Shown: positions 33,909 to 43,723 of the stretch, piece after piece | How positions within the stretch are numbered: position 1 is the stretch's first letter | How the letters are laid out: each line of letters opens with the position of its first letter | NCBI GenBank assembly: GCA_903853385.1 | Contig: CAINTJ010000102.1 | Coordinates: 1-64,000, forward strand | Direction: 5' to 3' | Length of the DNA: 64,000 bases | Origin: an uncultured Gammaproteobacteria bacterium | Lineage (GTDB): Bacteria; Pseudomonadota; Gammaproteobacteria; Pseudomonadales; Pseudohongiellaceae | Position numbers and translations under genes: made by a program | The notes under the pieces: generated by a model | Seen by the model: only the letters and a program-made list of their open reading frames with translations | Databases searched by the model: none | Told to the model about the DNA's origin: nothing

Positions 33909-34622
33909 TTACTTCTTGGCCGGAGCTTTGGCTGGAGCCTTGGCCGCAGCAGCTTTGGCAGGAGCGGCCTTGGCCGGAGCAGCTTTGCCTGAAGCAGCAG
34001 CACCTTCAGCGCCAGCAGCAGGAGCATCATCACTGCCTTTCTTGATCATCTTGATCGACACAACCGCCAAGTCACCGGCAGGGCCATGCCCCAGCGATAC
34101 GCTGTGCACGCCTTCTGGCAGTTTCAGGTCGGAGATGTGCATGGAATGGCCAAGGCCCAGGTGAGCAATATCAATTTCGATATAGGTGGGCAGGTGCTTC
34201 GGAAGACAGGAGATTTCCAGTTCGGTCATGATATGCGAAACCACGCCGCCCTGTTTGACACCAGGCGCAATGGCTTCGTTCTGGAAGTGCAGTGGTACTT
34301 TGATGTGCAGCGGGCGATCGTCAAATACACGCTGGAAATCAGCATGCAAAAGGCGTGGCTGCGCAGGGTGGCGCTGCAAATCCTTGATGATGGCATTTTC
34401 TGCCACACCGTCAACATTCAACGTGACGATGGAAGTGAAAAACGCTTCATTTTCCAGTACGTAGGCCAAATCCTTGTGGCTGATCGAAATGTTGGCAGGT
34501 GCCTTTTCGCCACCATAAAGGATGGCTGGGATTACGCCAGCTTTACGACGCAGGCGGCGGCTCGCACCTTTCCCTGCGCTGGACCTGGCTGCGGCCTCGA
34601 GAACAAATTTTTGTTTGGACAT
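33909..34622 (-). CDS. rplY: 50S ribosomal protein L25/Ctc, with an Ala/Lys/Pro tail
   Basis: A 5S-rRNA-binding ribosomal protein of the long L25/TL5/Ctc type, 237 residues. The N-terminal L25 domain opens EAAARSSAGKGASRRLRRKA, then PAILYGGEKAP. The second domain has RVFDDRPLHIKVPLHF and LPTYIEIDIAHLGLGHSMHI. A low-complexity Ala/Lys/Pro tail (repeated AAPAK and APAK) makes up the last 35 residues. It sits between prs and pth as in other Pseudomonas-like genomes. Confidence 0.95.
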   Translation of the reverse strand: MSKQKFVLEAAARSSAGKGASRRLRRKAGVIPAILYGGEKAPANISISHKDLAYVLENEAFFTSIVTLNVDGVAENAIIKDLQRHPAQPRLLHADFQRVFDDRPLHIKVPLHFQNEAIAPGVKQGGVVSHIMTELEISCLPKHLPTYIEIDIAHLGLGHSMHISDLKLPEGVHSVSLGHGPAGDLAVVSIKMIKKGSDDAPAAGAEGAAASGKAAPAKAAPAKAAAAKAPAKAPAKK

Positions 34623-34748
34623 TGTGTATTCCTCTGCGAGAACCCGGCGGGTACTCGCTTGTGGTGTTGGGTTTGCACCCGGTATTCCCTGAGCCTGCTT
34701 GCGACCGGCAAGTCCAGGGGGTTGCCTTCAAGACCTGTTGGTTAAGGG

Positions 34749-35699
34749 TTAACCCTCGTCAAACATGGCACTGACGGATTCTTCGTTGCTGACCCGGCGG
34801 ATACTCTCGCCCAGGAAGCGGGCCAGTTGCAGCTGGCGGATTTTCTTGCACTTGCGCGCTTCATCATTGAGCGGGATGGTGTCGGTCACCACCAGTGAAT
34901 CGAGCGTGGAATTATTGATATTGTGGATGGCATGGCCTGACAAAACTGCATGGGTACAGTAAGCCACAACCTTGGTGGCACCTTGTTCCTTGAGTGCATC
35001 AGCGGCTTTGCAAAGCGTACCGGCAGTATCAACCATGTCGTCAACGATCACGCAGGTGCGACCTTTTACTTCGCCGATCAGATGCATCACTTCAATTTCG
35101 TTGGCTTTGGGGCGGCGCTTGTCGATGATGGCAAGGTCGGTGCCCAGTTGTTTGGCAAAAGCGCGGGCACGCACCACGCCGCCGATGTCGGGGGATACCA
35201 CGGTCAGGTTTTCGTAGGACTGGTTGCGTACATCTTCCACCAGCACCACTGAACCATAGACGTTGTCGACCGGAATGCTGAAAAAGCCCTGAATCTGTTC
35301 GGCGTGCAAATCAATGGTGAGCACACGGTTGATGCCGGAAGCGCTCATCATGTCCGCTACCACTTTGGCGCTGATGGGCACACGGGCGGAGCGCACCCGG
35401 CGATCCTGGCGGGCATAACCAAAATAAGGCACTACCGCAGTAATGCGATTGGCTGAGGAGCGATGCAGGGCATCTGCCATCAACAGCAGCTCCATCAGGT
35501 TGTCATTGGTGGGATGGCAAGTAGGCTGGATGATGAACACATCCTGGCCCCGCACATTTTCGTTCAGCTCGACATTGATCTCGCCGTCGCTGAATTTGCG
35601 CACATCGGCACGCCCAAGCGGAACACCCAGCCATTTGGCCACTTTCTGGGCCAGTTCGGGGTTGGCATTGCCGCTGAAAACCATCAAGTTGTTCGCCAT
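34749..35699 (-). CDS. prs: ribose-phosphate pyrophosphokinase
   Basis: Makes PRPP from ribose 5-phosphate and ATP for nucleotide, His and Trp synthesis. At 316 residues it has the normal length. Visible: [20 protein letters not shown], the ATP loop [55 protein letters not shown] and the PRPP loop [14 protein letters not shown]. It is followed by rplY and preceded by tRNA-Gln and ispE. Confidence 0.97.
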   Translation of the reverse strand: MANNLMVFSGNANPELAQKVAKWLGVPLGRADVRKFSDGEINVELNENVRGQDVFIIQPTCHPTNDNLMELLLMADALHRSSANRITAVVPYFGYARQDRRVRSARVPISAKVVADMMSASGINRVLTIDLHAEQIQGFFSIPVDNVYGSVVLVEDVRNQSYENLTVVSPDIGGVVRARAFAKQLGTDLAIIDKRRPKANEIEVMHLIGEVKGRTCVIVDDMVDTAGTLCKAADALKEQGATKVVAYCTHAVLSGHAIHNINNSTLDSLVVTDTIPLNDEARKCKKIRQLQLARFLGESIRRVSNEESVSAMFDEG

Positions 35700-35779
35700 G
35701 CTGGGACCTGTTTGTTTTGCCTGTCTCTGTGGGCTTGGCTTGTTCAGTTGTTAGCTCTTGCAGGCAAGCCTGCGTTATA

Positions 35780-35854
35780 TGGCTGGGGTGGCTGGATTCG
35801 AACCAACGAATGCAAGGATCAAAACCTTGTGCCTTACCACTTGGCGACACCCCA
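35780..35854 (-). tRNA. tRNA-Gln (anticodon TTG)
   Basis: A 75-base cloverleaf on the minus strand with encoded CCA. Acceptor TGGGGTG pairs with CACCCCA, discriminator G. The anticodon stem AAGG/CCTT holds TTTTGAT, giving TTG. The T-arm has GTTCGAATC. It lies between ispE and prs, its normal place, and starts seven bases past the ispE stop. Confidence 0.97.
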
Positions 35855-35861
35855 AAAAAGT

Positions 35862-36722
35862 TTACTGCTCCAGCAAGTCCAGCAGCGGAGACCGGTTGAC
35901 CCCGCGAGCCACAAACCCCTGGCAACCCGGTATCTGGTTGGACGTTGCTGCTGGTAGCCTGGACAGAATTTCCGTTGCTGCTGCTTGGGTCGGGAAACTC
36001 GCAAAAACACTGGCGCCGGTACCGGTCATGCGAGCCTCGGCAAACTGGTCCAACCAGTCCAAAGCTGCTTTTATCGGCGGATACAACTTGCAGGACACTG
36101 CCTGACAGTCATTCCGGCTACCCAAAAACGGGAAGGCGCGCATTGTCAGGGAGGGGCTATTCCTTGTCAATTCAGGATGGCAGAAAATTTCCCGGGTGGC
36201 GACCTCGCACGGGGGGGTCAACACCACATACCAGCGCTCAGGAACTGTTTGATTGACAAGCTTTTCTCCCACACCGTCGGCAAAGGCGCTATAGCCGTGT
36301 ACGAACGCCGGGACATCAGCCCCGAGACTGAGTCCCAGCTTATGCAGCGCGGAGGGTGTCAATCCGCACTGCCAAAGCTGATTGAGTGCCAGCAACGTGG
36401 TGGCGGCATCCGAGCTGCCCCCTCCCAGCCCGGCTCCGGCAGGCAGGCGTTTATGCAGGTGGATATGGCAAAACGGTGGAGCGGTGGCGTGGGGAGCCAG
36501 CAAGCGGGCCGCCCGCAGCACCAGATTGTCGTCATTCGCCAGTTCGGGGCGTGAACAGCTCAAACTCAGGGTTGAAGCTGTATCTTGATCAAATTCGAGC
36601 TCGTCACCGTAATCGAGCAGCTGAAATACAGTTTCCAGGTTGTGGTAACCGTCTGCCCGGCGCCCAGTGATGTGCAGGAACAGGTTCAATTTGGCCGGTG
36701 CCGGCAGCTTGAGCTTGCTCAT
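35862..36722 (-). CDS. ispE: 4-diphosphocytidyl-2-C-methyl-D-erythritol kinase
   Basis: Phosphorylates CDP-ME in the non-mevalonate isoprenoid pathway. The 286 residues begin MSKLKLPAPAKLNLFLHITG. The GHMP ATP-binding loop is LPAGAGLGGGSSDAATTLLA, and the C-terminal motif is RMTGTGASVFASFP. The start is fixed by overlap with the lolB stop (ATGA at 36719-36722); a longer frame inside lolB has no homology. It feeds the ispB product line at 56 kb. Confidence 0.96.
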   Translation of the reverse strand: MSKLKLPAPAKLNLFLHITGRRADGYHNLETVFQLLDYGDELEFDQDTASTLSLSCSRPELANDDNLVLRAARLLAPHATAPPFCHIHLHKRLPAGAGLGGGSSDAATTLLALNQLWQCGLTPSALHKLGLSLGADVPAFVHGYSAFADGVGEKLVNQTVPERWYVVLTPPCEVATREIFCHPELTRNSPSLTMRAFPFLGSRNDCQAVSCKLYPPIKAALDWLDQFAEARMTGTGASVFASFPTQAAATEILSRLPAATSNQIPGCQGFVARGVNRSPLLDLLEQ

Positions 36723-37345
36723 GGGGTCGCCGCGTTGAGCTGCCATTGATCGATCAGAAAGGTCAGTTGCAAATCCCCGGTAGCCAGCTTGATGCGCCCG
36801 GGCAGCACCACATCCTGCACTTGAACATAGCGTTCGAACGTCAACTGCCACAGCCGCCCCCTGTTGTCGCGTTGGGACAAACTGGACAAACGTGAGCTGG
36901 CATCGAATTCAGTGGTGGCAGCAATGCCCGGCACTGGCAAGGCCCTGACCCAATACAGCAAATAGGCCGCCGGAAATTCGAAATTAAGGTAATCCTTGGT
37001 GAGGGCTTCCAGATTTGGCAATTGCACCGGCTTTTCACCGGCTTTCTCCACGGTTACGCCATGATCACCCCCATAAACGCGAGTAGCACCCAGGCCGATC
37101 ATTCCCCACAATCTAATTTCAAAGCGCTGCTGTTGCTGCTGCCAGTTGAGGTTGACGGTATCTGATTTTTGGCTTTGTTTGACATTGAGCCTGCCAGTCA
37201 AGGCCCAGTTTGGATACGCGCGCAGCGCCTGCTCATTGGCCTGAAAGTCAGTGTTGCCAATCGGCGCAACCGGTTGCAGGCTGGTGCAGGCGGCCAGTGC
37301 AAGCCACATCAACAGAGCACTTATGCGGATAAGAACAGAGGACAC
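36719..37345 (-). CDS. lolB: outer-membrane lipoprotein insertion factor LolB
   Basis: A 208-residue lipoprotein that receives lipoproteins from LolA and inserts them in the outer membrane. The lipobox LALAAC puts the lipidated Cys near residue 20. LTGRLNVKQSQKSDTVNLNW, RFEIRLWGMIGLGATRVYGG and LPVPGIAATTEFDASSRLSS match the LolB beta-barrel pattern. It overlaps ispE by four bases and is eight bases past the TPR-protein stop, so the three are likely one operon. Confidence 0.93.
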   Translation of the reverse strand: MSSVLIRISALLMWLALAACTSLQPVAPIGNTDFQANEQALRAYPNWALTGRLNVKQSQKSDTVNLNWQQQQQRFEIRLWGMIGLGATRVYGGDHGVTVEKAGEKPVQLPNLEALTKDYLNFEFPAAYLLYWVRALPVPGIAATTEFDASSRLSSLSQRDNRGRLWQLTFERYVQVQDVVLPGRIKLATGDLQLTFLIDQWQLNAATP

Positions 37346-37353
37346 AGGTCGCT

Positions 37354-39216
37354 TCAGAAAGAGGCCGAAGGATCCAGCCGTTGTACCGTGTTGCGCACGT
37401 ACACGCTGTCAGGCTGGCTGCTAAGGGCAGAGCGCCAGATCTTGGTGGCTGCCGATTTTTCACCCAGCACCCACAGTACTTCACCCAGATGGGCTGCCAC
37501 TTCCGGATCGGGATAGAGCTTGTAGGCTTTGTCGAGCACTTCCCGGGCTTCGCTCAGCATCCCGAGTTTGTATTGAACCCATCCGAGGCTGTCCATGATG
37601 GCTGGATCATTGGGGGCCAGCTCAGCAGCACGCTTGATCAGTTCATAGGCTTCCTGCAAACGGTTGGTGCGATCCGCCAGCGTGTAGCCGAGACTGTTGT
37701 AGGCCACCGGACTTTGCGGCTGCAGCAGTATGATCTTGCGCAGATCGGTTTCCATCAGAGCCAGATCGTTGGTGTCCTGGCTGAGTACCGAGCGCAGGAA
37801 CAGCAGATCAACATTGTTGGGGAAAGCGCCCACTGAGTTGTTGAGAATGGAGTTGGCCAGATCGTATTTCTTTTGCTCAATCAGGATATTGGCTTCCAGC
37901 GTCAGCAGTGGAATGTTGAGGTCGGAATTGCGGAAACGGATGTTTTGCAGGTAGGCGTGCAGCTCTTCGTCACGGTTGGCGCGCACCATCAGCTCCGAGA
38001 GATTGCGCAAGGCCTGCAGGAAGTTGCCGCCGGTTTTTACTTGTTGATACTGTTCAATAGCGCTCTCGACATGGTTCTGCTGGCCCTCAATGAAACCCAG
38101 GTAATAGTGGGCATCATCCAGTTTCTGGCCGTTTTTTATGAGTCGCTGCAGATAGTTCTGGGCCTCGCCAAGCTGGTTTACTTCCATGCACAACAAGGCC
38201 AGTGAATAGAGCATTTCGTAATCGCCGGGATTCTGCTGCACCAGAACTGAGAATTGTTCGCGCGCTTCCGGGAATTTATGGTCGGTGATGAGCCGGCGCC
38301 CATAGAGCAAGCGCAGCTCCTTGTGATCGGCATAGGTGCGTACACCTTGTTGCAGCTTTTTGAAGGAGTTGGTGTGATCAGCCATGATCTCCAGCAACTG
38401 CACTTGCAGCAGTACCAGATCGGCACCATTGACACTGGCTGGCAGCTTGTCGAGCTGGGCTTTGGTGTCGCGATCACGGCGTTCCACTTCCTTCAGCATC
38501 TGTTCGATGATGGCAAGCGCCGGTTTGGGTTGTTTGTCCAGCTGGTACAAATGGGCGAGACTGAGGCGGAGTGATTCGTGGGTGGGGTAGTGTTTGAGCA
38601 AGCTTTCATAATCATCGATTAGCCCGCTCAACACCGGGGTGCCGGCACCGGCAGTTGCCGCTATACGCGCTGACAACATCCGGAAATCCACTTCCTGACC
38701 CTGTTCCAGCAAAAGGTTGAACTGGTGGAAGGCATCGCGGTAGCGGGACAGGCTTATCAGTTCCAGGGCTATCGTCTGGCGTGGCTCAACGGCTTGTTGA
38801 TCCTGCAGCAGCCACAACTCCGCCATTTCAATTGCCAGATTGGGTTCATGCGAGAATGCCGCGATGTGCGTGGCTCGCTCGATGATGCTGATATTGTTGC
38901 TCTCGCGTGCCAGCTTGGCGTATTCGCTGAGCGCCAGCGCGCTTTGCCCCCGCTGTCCGGCCAGCTCAGCCATGATCGAGCGCGTCAGTTGATCTTCAGT
39001 AAAATTGCCGTATTTGGCGGCTTCACTGGCAGCAATGGCGGGCTTGCCAGCAGTTTCGAGCGGGTGTGCTGCCGGTTTTGCCGCTATAGGGTTGACTACA
39101 GTGGAAGAGCAGCCCGCAAGCGAAAGCAACGCAGCTGTCAGCACCAGGGATAGGGCTGAAACAGGTTTGCGGATCCGGACAAGGGCGGTAACAAAGAAGT
39201 AACGAGAGAGCGGCAT
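37354..39216 (-). CDS. TPR-repeat lipoprotein
   Basis: A 620-residue protein with a lipobox (LLSLAGC, Cys near residue 36) and multiple tetratricopeptide repeats. Good TPR units lie around residues 75-130, 210-250, 335-400 and 480-570, including AYNSLGYTLADRTNRLQEAY and DSLGWVQYKLGMLSEAREVL. TPR scaffolds usually bind other proteins; this one is lipid-anchored and probably faces the periplasm. In Pseudomonas-like genomes such a gene precedes lolB, ispE and prs, as here. Partners unknown. It diverges from hemA. Confidence 0.9.
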   Translation of the reverse strand: MPLSRYFFVTALVRIRKPVSALSLVLTAALLSLAGCSSTVVNPIAAKPAAHPLETAGKPAIAASEAAKYGNFTEDQLTRSIMAELAGQRGQSALALSEYAKLARESNNISIIERATHIAAFSHEPNLAIEMAELWLLQDQQAVEPRQTIALELISLSRYRDAFHQFNLLLEQGQEVDFRMLSARIAATAGAGTPVLSGLIDDYESLLKHYPTHESLRLSLAHLYQLDKQPKPALAIIEQMLKEVERRDRDTKAQLDKLPASVNGADLVLLQVQLLEIMADHTNSFKKLQQGVRTYADHKELRLLYGRRLITDHKFPEAREQFSVLVQQNPGDYEMLYSLALLCMEVNQLGEAQNYLQRLIKNGQKLDDAHYYLGFIEGQQNHVESAIEQYQQVKTGGNFLQALRNLSELMVRANRDEELHAYLQNIRFRNSDLNIPLLTLEANILIEQKKYDLANSILNNSVGAFPNNVDLLFLRSVLSQDTNDLALMETDLRKIILLQPQSPVAYNSLGYTLADRTNRLQEAYELIKRAAELAPNDPAIMDSLGWVQYKLGMLSEAREVLDKAYKLYPDPEVAAHLGEVLWVLGEKSAATKIWRSALSSQPDSVYVRNTVQRLDPSASF

Positions 39217-39317
39217 GCTGTGAGTATAACGATACAGTCAGCGCCCCGCCAATTGTTGGTGGAGCTCATGTGGCTTAACGGGTAAAATGCCGGCCTCATT
39301 CCCCGGGTTTCCCTTTC

Positions 39318-40655
39318 ATGTCGCTGCTGGTGCTGGGCATCAATCACAACACTGCTACCGTTGCCGTGCGCGAAAAACTCGCTTTTGCTCCTGAACACAT
39401 GCAGGACGCCTTGCAGCAGGCTTGCCGCAAGGCGGGTCTGGCAGAAGTATCCATTTTGTCTACCTGCAACCGCACTGAGCTGTATGCGGTGCCGGAACAG
39501 GCCTCGCCTCTGTATGAAGAATGTGCAGATCAGGGAAAAACTGTGGAAGCCATTACCCGCTGGCTCTGCGAATACCACAAGCTCGGCCCCGGCGAACTGG
39601 AATCAGCCCTGTATCTGCATGGCAATGAGCAGGCCGTGCGCCATCTGATGCGGGTTGCGAGCGGACTCGATTCCATGGTGCTGGGCGAACCCCAGATTCT
39701 CGGCCAGATAAAATCAGCCTATGCCGTGGCACAGCAGGCTGCCACGCTGGGTACTACCTTGCATCGCACCTTTGAAGAAGTGTTTACGGTTGCCAAACAA
39801 GTGCGTACAGAAACTGCGATTGGCGAAAGTCCGGTGTCAGTTGCTTTTGCTGCAGTCACGCTGGCGCAGCAGATATTTACCGATATTCATACAGCTTCTG
39901 CACTGATGATCGGTGCCGGTCGCACCATCGAACTCGTGGTGCAGCATTTGAAAGAAGCCGGTGTGACAAACATTGTGGTGGCCAACCGCACCTTGACCAA
40001 CGCGCGTGAGTTGAGCCGCAAATACGGCGTGAAAGAAGTGTTGTTGTCGGATATTCCGGAAGTGCTTGTCCACACTGACATCGTAGTGTCATCCACCGCC
40101 AGCCAATTGCCGATTCTGGGCAAGGGTGCGGTGGAGCGCGCGCTCAAGGCGCGTCGGCACAAACCCATTTTCATGGTCGATCTGGCTGTGCCGCGCGATA
40201 TCGAGCCGGAAGTCGCCGAGCTGGAAGACGTCTATCTTTATACAGTTGATGATTTGCGAGAAGTGATCGACGACAGCCTCAAAAACCGCCAGGAAGCTGC
40301 GCTTGAAGCTGAAATTATCATCGACAAGGGCGTCGAGGTTTTCATGCGCAAGCAGCGCGGCCTTGGCATAGTGGCCACCCTGCGCAATTTTCGTGACAAA
40401 GCCGAACAACAGCGTGATGCCGAGCTCGACAAGGCGCTCAAGGCGCTGGAGCGTGGCGCTGATCCAGTGGTTGTGGTGAAAGAACTGGCGCGACTGCTTA
40501 CCAACAAATTGATCCATTCCCCCAGTGTGCAAATGAAGAAGGCTAGCGCCGACGGTCATCATGAACTCATCCATCTCGCCGAGCAGCTGTTCGAACTGGA
40601 AGCCAGTAACGAAGCAGCCACTGCGCCCGACCTCGTTACAGCCAAAAAACAATGA
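39318..40655 (+). CDS. hemA: glutamyl-tRNA reductase
   Basis: First step of C5 haem synthesis: reduces Glu-tRNA to glutamate-1-semialdehyde. The 445 residues have the active-site Cys in [12 protein letters not shown], the [20 protein letters not shown] segment, the NADPH-binding region [20 protein letters not shown] and [12 protein letters not shown]. The C-terminal dimerisation helices end in a Glu- and Ala-rich tail. The frame overlaps prfA. A TAAAAT (39283-39288) upstream could be its -10. Confidence 0.96.
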   Translation: MSLLVLGINHNTATVAVREKLAFAPEHMQDALQQACRKAGLAEVSILSTCNRTELYAVPEQASPLYEECADQGKTVEAITRWLCEYHKLGPGELESALYLHGNEQAVRHLMRVASGLDSMVLGEPQILGQIKSAYAVAQQAATLGTTLHRTFEEVFTVAKQVRTETAIGESPVSVAFAAVTLAQQIFTDIHTASALMIGAGRTIELVVQHLKEAGVTNIVVANRTLTNARELSRKYGVKEVLLSDIPEVLVHTDIVVSSTASQLPILGKGAVERALKARRHKPIFMVDLAVPRDIEPEVAELEDVYLYTVDDLREVIDDSLKNRQEAALEAEIIIDKGVEVFMRKQRGLGIVATLRNFRDKAEQQRDAELDKALKALERGADPVVVVKELARLLTNKLIHSPSVQMKKASADGHHELIHLAEQLFELEASNEAATAPDLVTAKKQ

Positions 40656-41737
40656 TGAATCCCTCGATAGTTGCCAAGCTCGAATCCCTGCTCGAGCGGC
40701 ATGAAGAATTGCAGCATTTGCTCAGTGACAGCGAAACCATCGCTGTGCAGGACAAATTCCGCGCGTTTTCCAAGGAGTATTCAGAACTGGAGCCGGTGGT
40801 GCAGTGTTTTCGCCATTTGCAGCAAGTGCTCCGCAATTTGCAGGAAGCCGATCAGATGCAGAAGGACAGCGATGCGGATGTGCGTGAAATGGCTGCAGAA
40901 GAAGTGGTCAGTAACAGCAAGCGCCGTGAAGAACTGGAAACCGAACTGCAGAAATTGCTGTTGCCGAAAGATCCGCGCGATTCCTGCAATATCTTCCTGG
41001 AAATTCGCGCGGGAACCGGCGGTGATGAGGCTGCAATTTTCTCGGGTGATTTGTTTCGCATGTATTCACGCTATGCCGAATCGCAGGGCTGGAAGCTGGA
41101 GATTCTCAGCGAGCGGCGTGGTGAGCATGGCGGCTACAAGGAGCTGATTGCGCGGGTGGAAGGCAATAATGTGTATGGCAAGCTCAAATTCGAGTCGGGT
41201 GCGCACCGGGTGCAGCGGGTACCGGAGACCGAAGCCCAGGGCAGGGTGCATACCTCTGCCTGCACAGTTGCCATTTTGCCCGAACAGGCGGAGCAGGCCG
41301 AGATCGAATTGAACAAGAGCGAATTACGCATCGATACTTTCCGTGCCAGCGGTGCCGGAGGTCAGCACGTCAACAAGACGGATTCAGCCATCCGTATCAC
41401 GCATTTGCCGAGCGGCATTGTGGTGGAATGCCAGGATGAACGCTCACAGCACAAGAACCGCGCGCGGGCGATGTCATTGCTGCATGCCAAGCTGCAGGCA
41501 GTGGCTGACGCAGAGCGTAAAAAGGAAATGACCGATACGCGTCGCGATCTGGTTGGTTCCGGGGATCGCTCGGAAAAAATCCGCACCTATAACTATCCTG
41601 ACAGTCGCGTCACCGACCATCGTATAAAGCTTACTTTGTACAAGCTGGCCGACATCATGAATGGCGACATGGAAGATCTTATCCAGCCGCTGCTGGCCGA
41701 ACACCAGGCCGACCAGCTGGCAGAATTGGCCAAGTAA
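40655..41737 (+). CDS. prfA: peptide chain release factor 1
   Basis: Recognises UAG and UAA and triggers peptide release. 360 residues. The codon-recognition domain opens [18 protein letters not shown], and the GGQ loop is [32 protein letters not shown] and [13 protein letters not shown] are also diagnostic. Two start codons stand in a row: ATG at 40652 overlaps the hemA stop, and ATG at 40655 gives the usual M-x-PSIVAKLE start, which is preferred. The stop overlaps prmC (TAATG). Confidence 0.96.
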   Translation: MNPSIVAKLESLLERHEELQHLLSDSETIAVQDKFRAFSKEYSELEPVVQCFRHLQQVLRNLQEADQMQKDSDADVREMAAEEVVSNSKRREELETELQKLLLPKDPRDSCNIFLEIRAGTGGDEAAIFSGDLFRMYSRYAESQGWKLEILSERRGEHGGYKELIARVEGNNVYGKLKFESGAHRVQRVPETEAQGRVHTSACTVAILPEQAEQAEIELNKSELRIDTFRASGAGGQHVNKTDSAIRITHLPSGIVVECQDERSQHKNRARAMSLLHAKLQAVADAERKKEMTDTRRDLVGSGDRSEKIRTYNYPDSRVTDHRIKLTLYKLADIMNGDMEDLIQPLLAEHQADQLAELAK

Positions 41738-42585
41738 TGGCATCCACAGTGCGTTCTGCACTCACCAAGGCTGTTGCGATGCTCGGCATGAGCGACAGCG
41801 CTGATCTGGATGCACAGCTGTTGCTGGCAAGGTTGCTGGACAAGCCCCGGAGCTGGCTTTATACCTGGCCCGAACAGCCGTTAAGCCCCGCACAGGAACT
41901 TGCTTTTGCAAATCTGGTGGACCGTCGCCGTCAGGGTGAGCCGGTTGCATATCTCACCGGCAAACGTAATTTCTGGAAGCTGGAATTGCTGGTGAATCCG
42001 GCCGTGTTGATTCCGCGTCCGGAAACCGAGTTACTGGTAGAACTGGCGCTCGAGCTTGGCCAAGACCAGCAGGGTCCGGTGGCAGATTTGGGCACTGGCT
42101 CCGGTGCCATTGCATTGGCGCTGGGACTGGAGCGACCTGATTGGCAGATTCATGCCAGTGAGATCAGTGACCAGGCATTGCTGACTGCGATGCACAATTT
42201 GCAGGCGAGTGGTCTGCAAAATGTGAGGTTGTACAGTGGCTCCTGGTTCAGCCCGTTGCCAGCCATTCACTTCCAGCTGGTGGTCAGCAATCCGCCTTAT
42301 ATTGATGCGGCGGATCCGCATTTGTTGCAGCAGGAGCTGGCATTCGAGCCCCGCATGGCGCTGGTGGCAGGTGAGCAGGGCCTGGCCGATCTGCAGCAAA
42401 TCGCGGTAGAGGCACGTGCGCATTTGCTGCCAGGCGGCTGGTTGTTGCTAGAACATGGCTGGCAGCAAGCGGAAGCTGTGCGCTTGCAGCTGGCGCAACT
42501 GGGTTATTCGCAGATTCTCACAAAGCAGGATCATGGCGGGCGCGATCGGGTTACACTGGGCCGGTGGACGGAGCAGGAACTATGA
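41737..42585 (+). CDS. prmC: peptide chain release factor N5-glutamine methyltransferase
   Basis: Methylates the GGQ glutamine of release factors with S-adenosylmethionine. 282 residues. The N-terminal helical domain has LLDKPRSWLYTWPEQPL, then VAYLTGKRNFWKLELLVNP and PRPETELLVELAL. The AdoMet loop is VADLGTGSGAIALALGLERP, and the catalytic NPPYI sits in VVSNPPYIDAADPHL. It sits directly after its substrate gene prfA with coupled starts and overlaps the next gene by ATGA. Confidence 0.95.
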   Translation: MASTVRSALTKAVAMLGMSDSADLDAQLLLARLLDKPRSWLYTWPEQPLSPAQELAFANLVDRRRQGEPVAYLTGKRNFWKLELLVNPAVLIPRPETELLVELALELGQDQQGPVADLGTGSGAIALALGLERPDWQIHASEISDQALLTAMHNLQASGLQNVRLYSGSWFSPLPAIHFQLVVSNPPYIDAADPHLLQQELAFEPRMALVAGEQGLADLQQIAVEARAHLLPGGWLLLEHGWQQAEAVRLQLAQLGYSQILTKQDHGGRDRVTLGRWTEQEL

Positions 42586-43325
42586 ACGACGAACAATTGC
42601 TGCGTTACAGCCGGCAATTGATGTTGCCGCAGGTTGAAGTGGCCGGGCAGGAAAAATTGCTGGCGTCCCGCGTGCTGATCATGGGTCTGGGGGGGCTGGG
42701 TTGTCCGGCAGCAATGTACCTGGCGGCGGCAGGAGTGGGTCAGCTGACGCTGGTAGACCATGACAAGGTCGAACTCTCCAATCTGCAACGCCAAATTGCG
42801 CATCACACCGCCAGTATCGGCCTGTTCAAAGTGGACTCAGCGCGTGCAACCATTGCGGCGCTTAATCCTGCTGTCAGCGTCGATGCTATCAACCGCAAGC
42901 TTGCAGGAGACGAACTGGCGGCATTAGTGGCCAGGCATGATGCAGTCCTGGATTGCACCGATAATTTTACGATTCGTTTTGCACTGAATAGTGCGTGTTT
43001 TGCCGGCAGGGTGCCGCTGGTCTGTGCTGCTGCAATCCGGCTGGAAGCACAGATTGCAGTGTTTGATCCCCGTCAGCCGGATTCCCCTTGTTATCGCTGT
43101 CTATATGAGGAAGATGCAGAGGCTGATTTGAGTTGTGCCCATAATGGCGTGTTGGCGCCATTGGTGGGAGTTATAGGCAGTTTGCAGGCGCTGGAATGCC
43201 TCAAACTGCTCACAGGTATCGGCAAGACCCTCGCAGGAAGGTTGTTGCTGCTGGATGCTTCCACGCTGGAATGGCGGGAGTTGAGGCTGCGTAAAAAGGC
43301 GGATTGCCCGGTGTGTCAAGATTGA
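42582..43325 (+). CDS. moeB: MoeB/ThiF-family adenylyltransferase
   Basis: An E1-like enzyme that adenylates the C-terminus of a ubiquitin-like sulfur carrier (MoaD or ThiS). 247 residues. NDEQLLRYSRQLMLPQVEVAG, the ATP loop GLGGLGCPAAMYLAAAGVG, VDHDKVELSNLQRQIAH and the zinc cysteine pairs CYRC and CPVC are present. The start at 42582 overlaps the prmC stop. In E. coli this place is taken by prmC-sirB; here the prmC-moeB order matches Pseudomonas. MoeB and ThiF cannot be told apart by sequence alone. Confidence 0.88.
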   Translation: MNDEQLLRYSRQLMLPQVEVAGQEKLLASRVLIMGLGGLGCPAAMYLAAAGVGQLTLVDHDKVELSNLQRQIAHHTASIGLFKVDSARATIAALNPAVSVDAINRKLAGDELAALVARHDAVLDCTDNFTIRFALNSACFAGRVPLVCAAAIRLEAQIAVFDPRQPDSPCYRCLYEEDAEADLSCAHNGVLAPLVGVIGSLQALECLKLLTGIGKTLAGRLLLLDASTLEWRELRLRKKADCPVCQD

Positions 43326-43401
43326 CCTGCATCGGTCCGGCTGAAAAAATACGGCCAATAAATGTTCAAAAAAGTTAACTGTTGTCTGAGAGGACTTATA
43401 T

Positions 43402-43713
43402 ATGCGTATTATCAGCGTGATCTTGTTCGGCTTGTTGTTGTCAGCCTGCAGTGTCAACTGGGTGAAACTGACTCCGCAAGGGGAAAATGTGGCAATTTTG
43501 CAGGCCGCTGAGGTCAGTAATTGCACGCCAAACGGCACAACCACAGTATCAGTCATCAGCAAGGTGATTGTGAATCGCCAGCCGGCCGACGTCCAGGAAG
43601 AGTTACGCACCCTGGCTCGCAACCGTGCTGCAGATCGCGGAGATGCGATTGTTGCCACCGGAGCTGTCGCCAATGGCGAACAGACCTACAACATCTATCG
43701 TTGCCGACGCTGA
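43402..43713 (+). CDS. DUF4156 family lipoprotein
   Basis: A 103-residue lipoprotein with lipobox LLLSAC (Cys near residue 16). The mature part has [52 protein letters not shown] and the terminal NIYRCRR. The Cys pair and spacing match DUF4156 proteins, whose function is not known. Its stop lies 11 bases before the helicase start, but the functions look unrelated. Confidence 0.85.
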   Translation: MRIISVILFGLLLSACSVNWVKLTPQGENVAILQAAEVSNCTPNGTTTVSVISKVIVNRQPADVQEELRTLARNRAADRGDAIVATGAVANGEQTYNIYRCRR

Positions 43714-43723
43714 GACAGCCAGA

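Noticed and set aside
33909-34030. Repetitive Ala/Lys/Pro coding at the end of rplY as a possible repeat element.
   Set aside because: It is the normal low-complexity C-terminal tail seen in many long L25/Ctc proteins.
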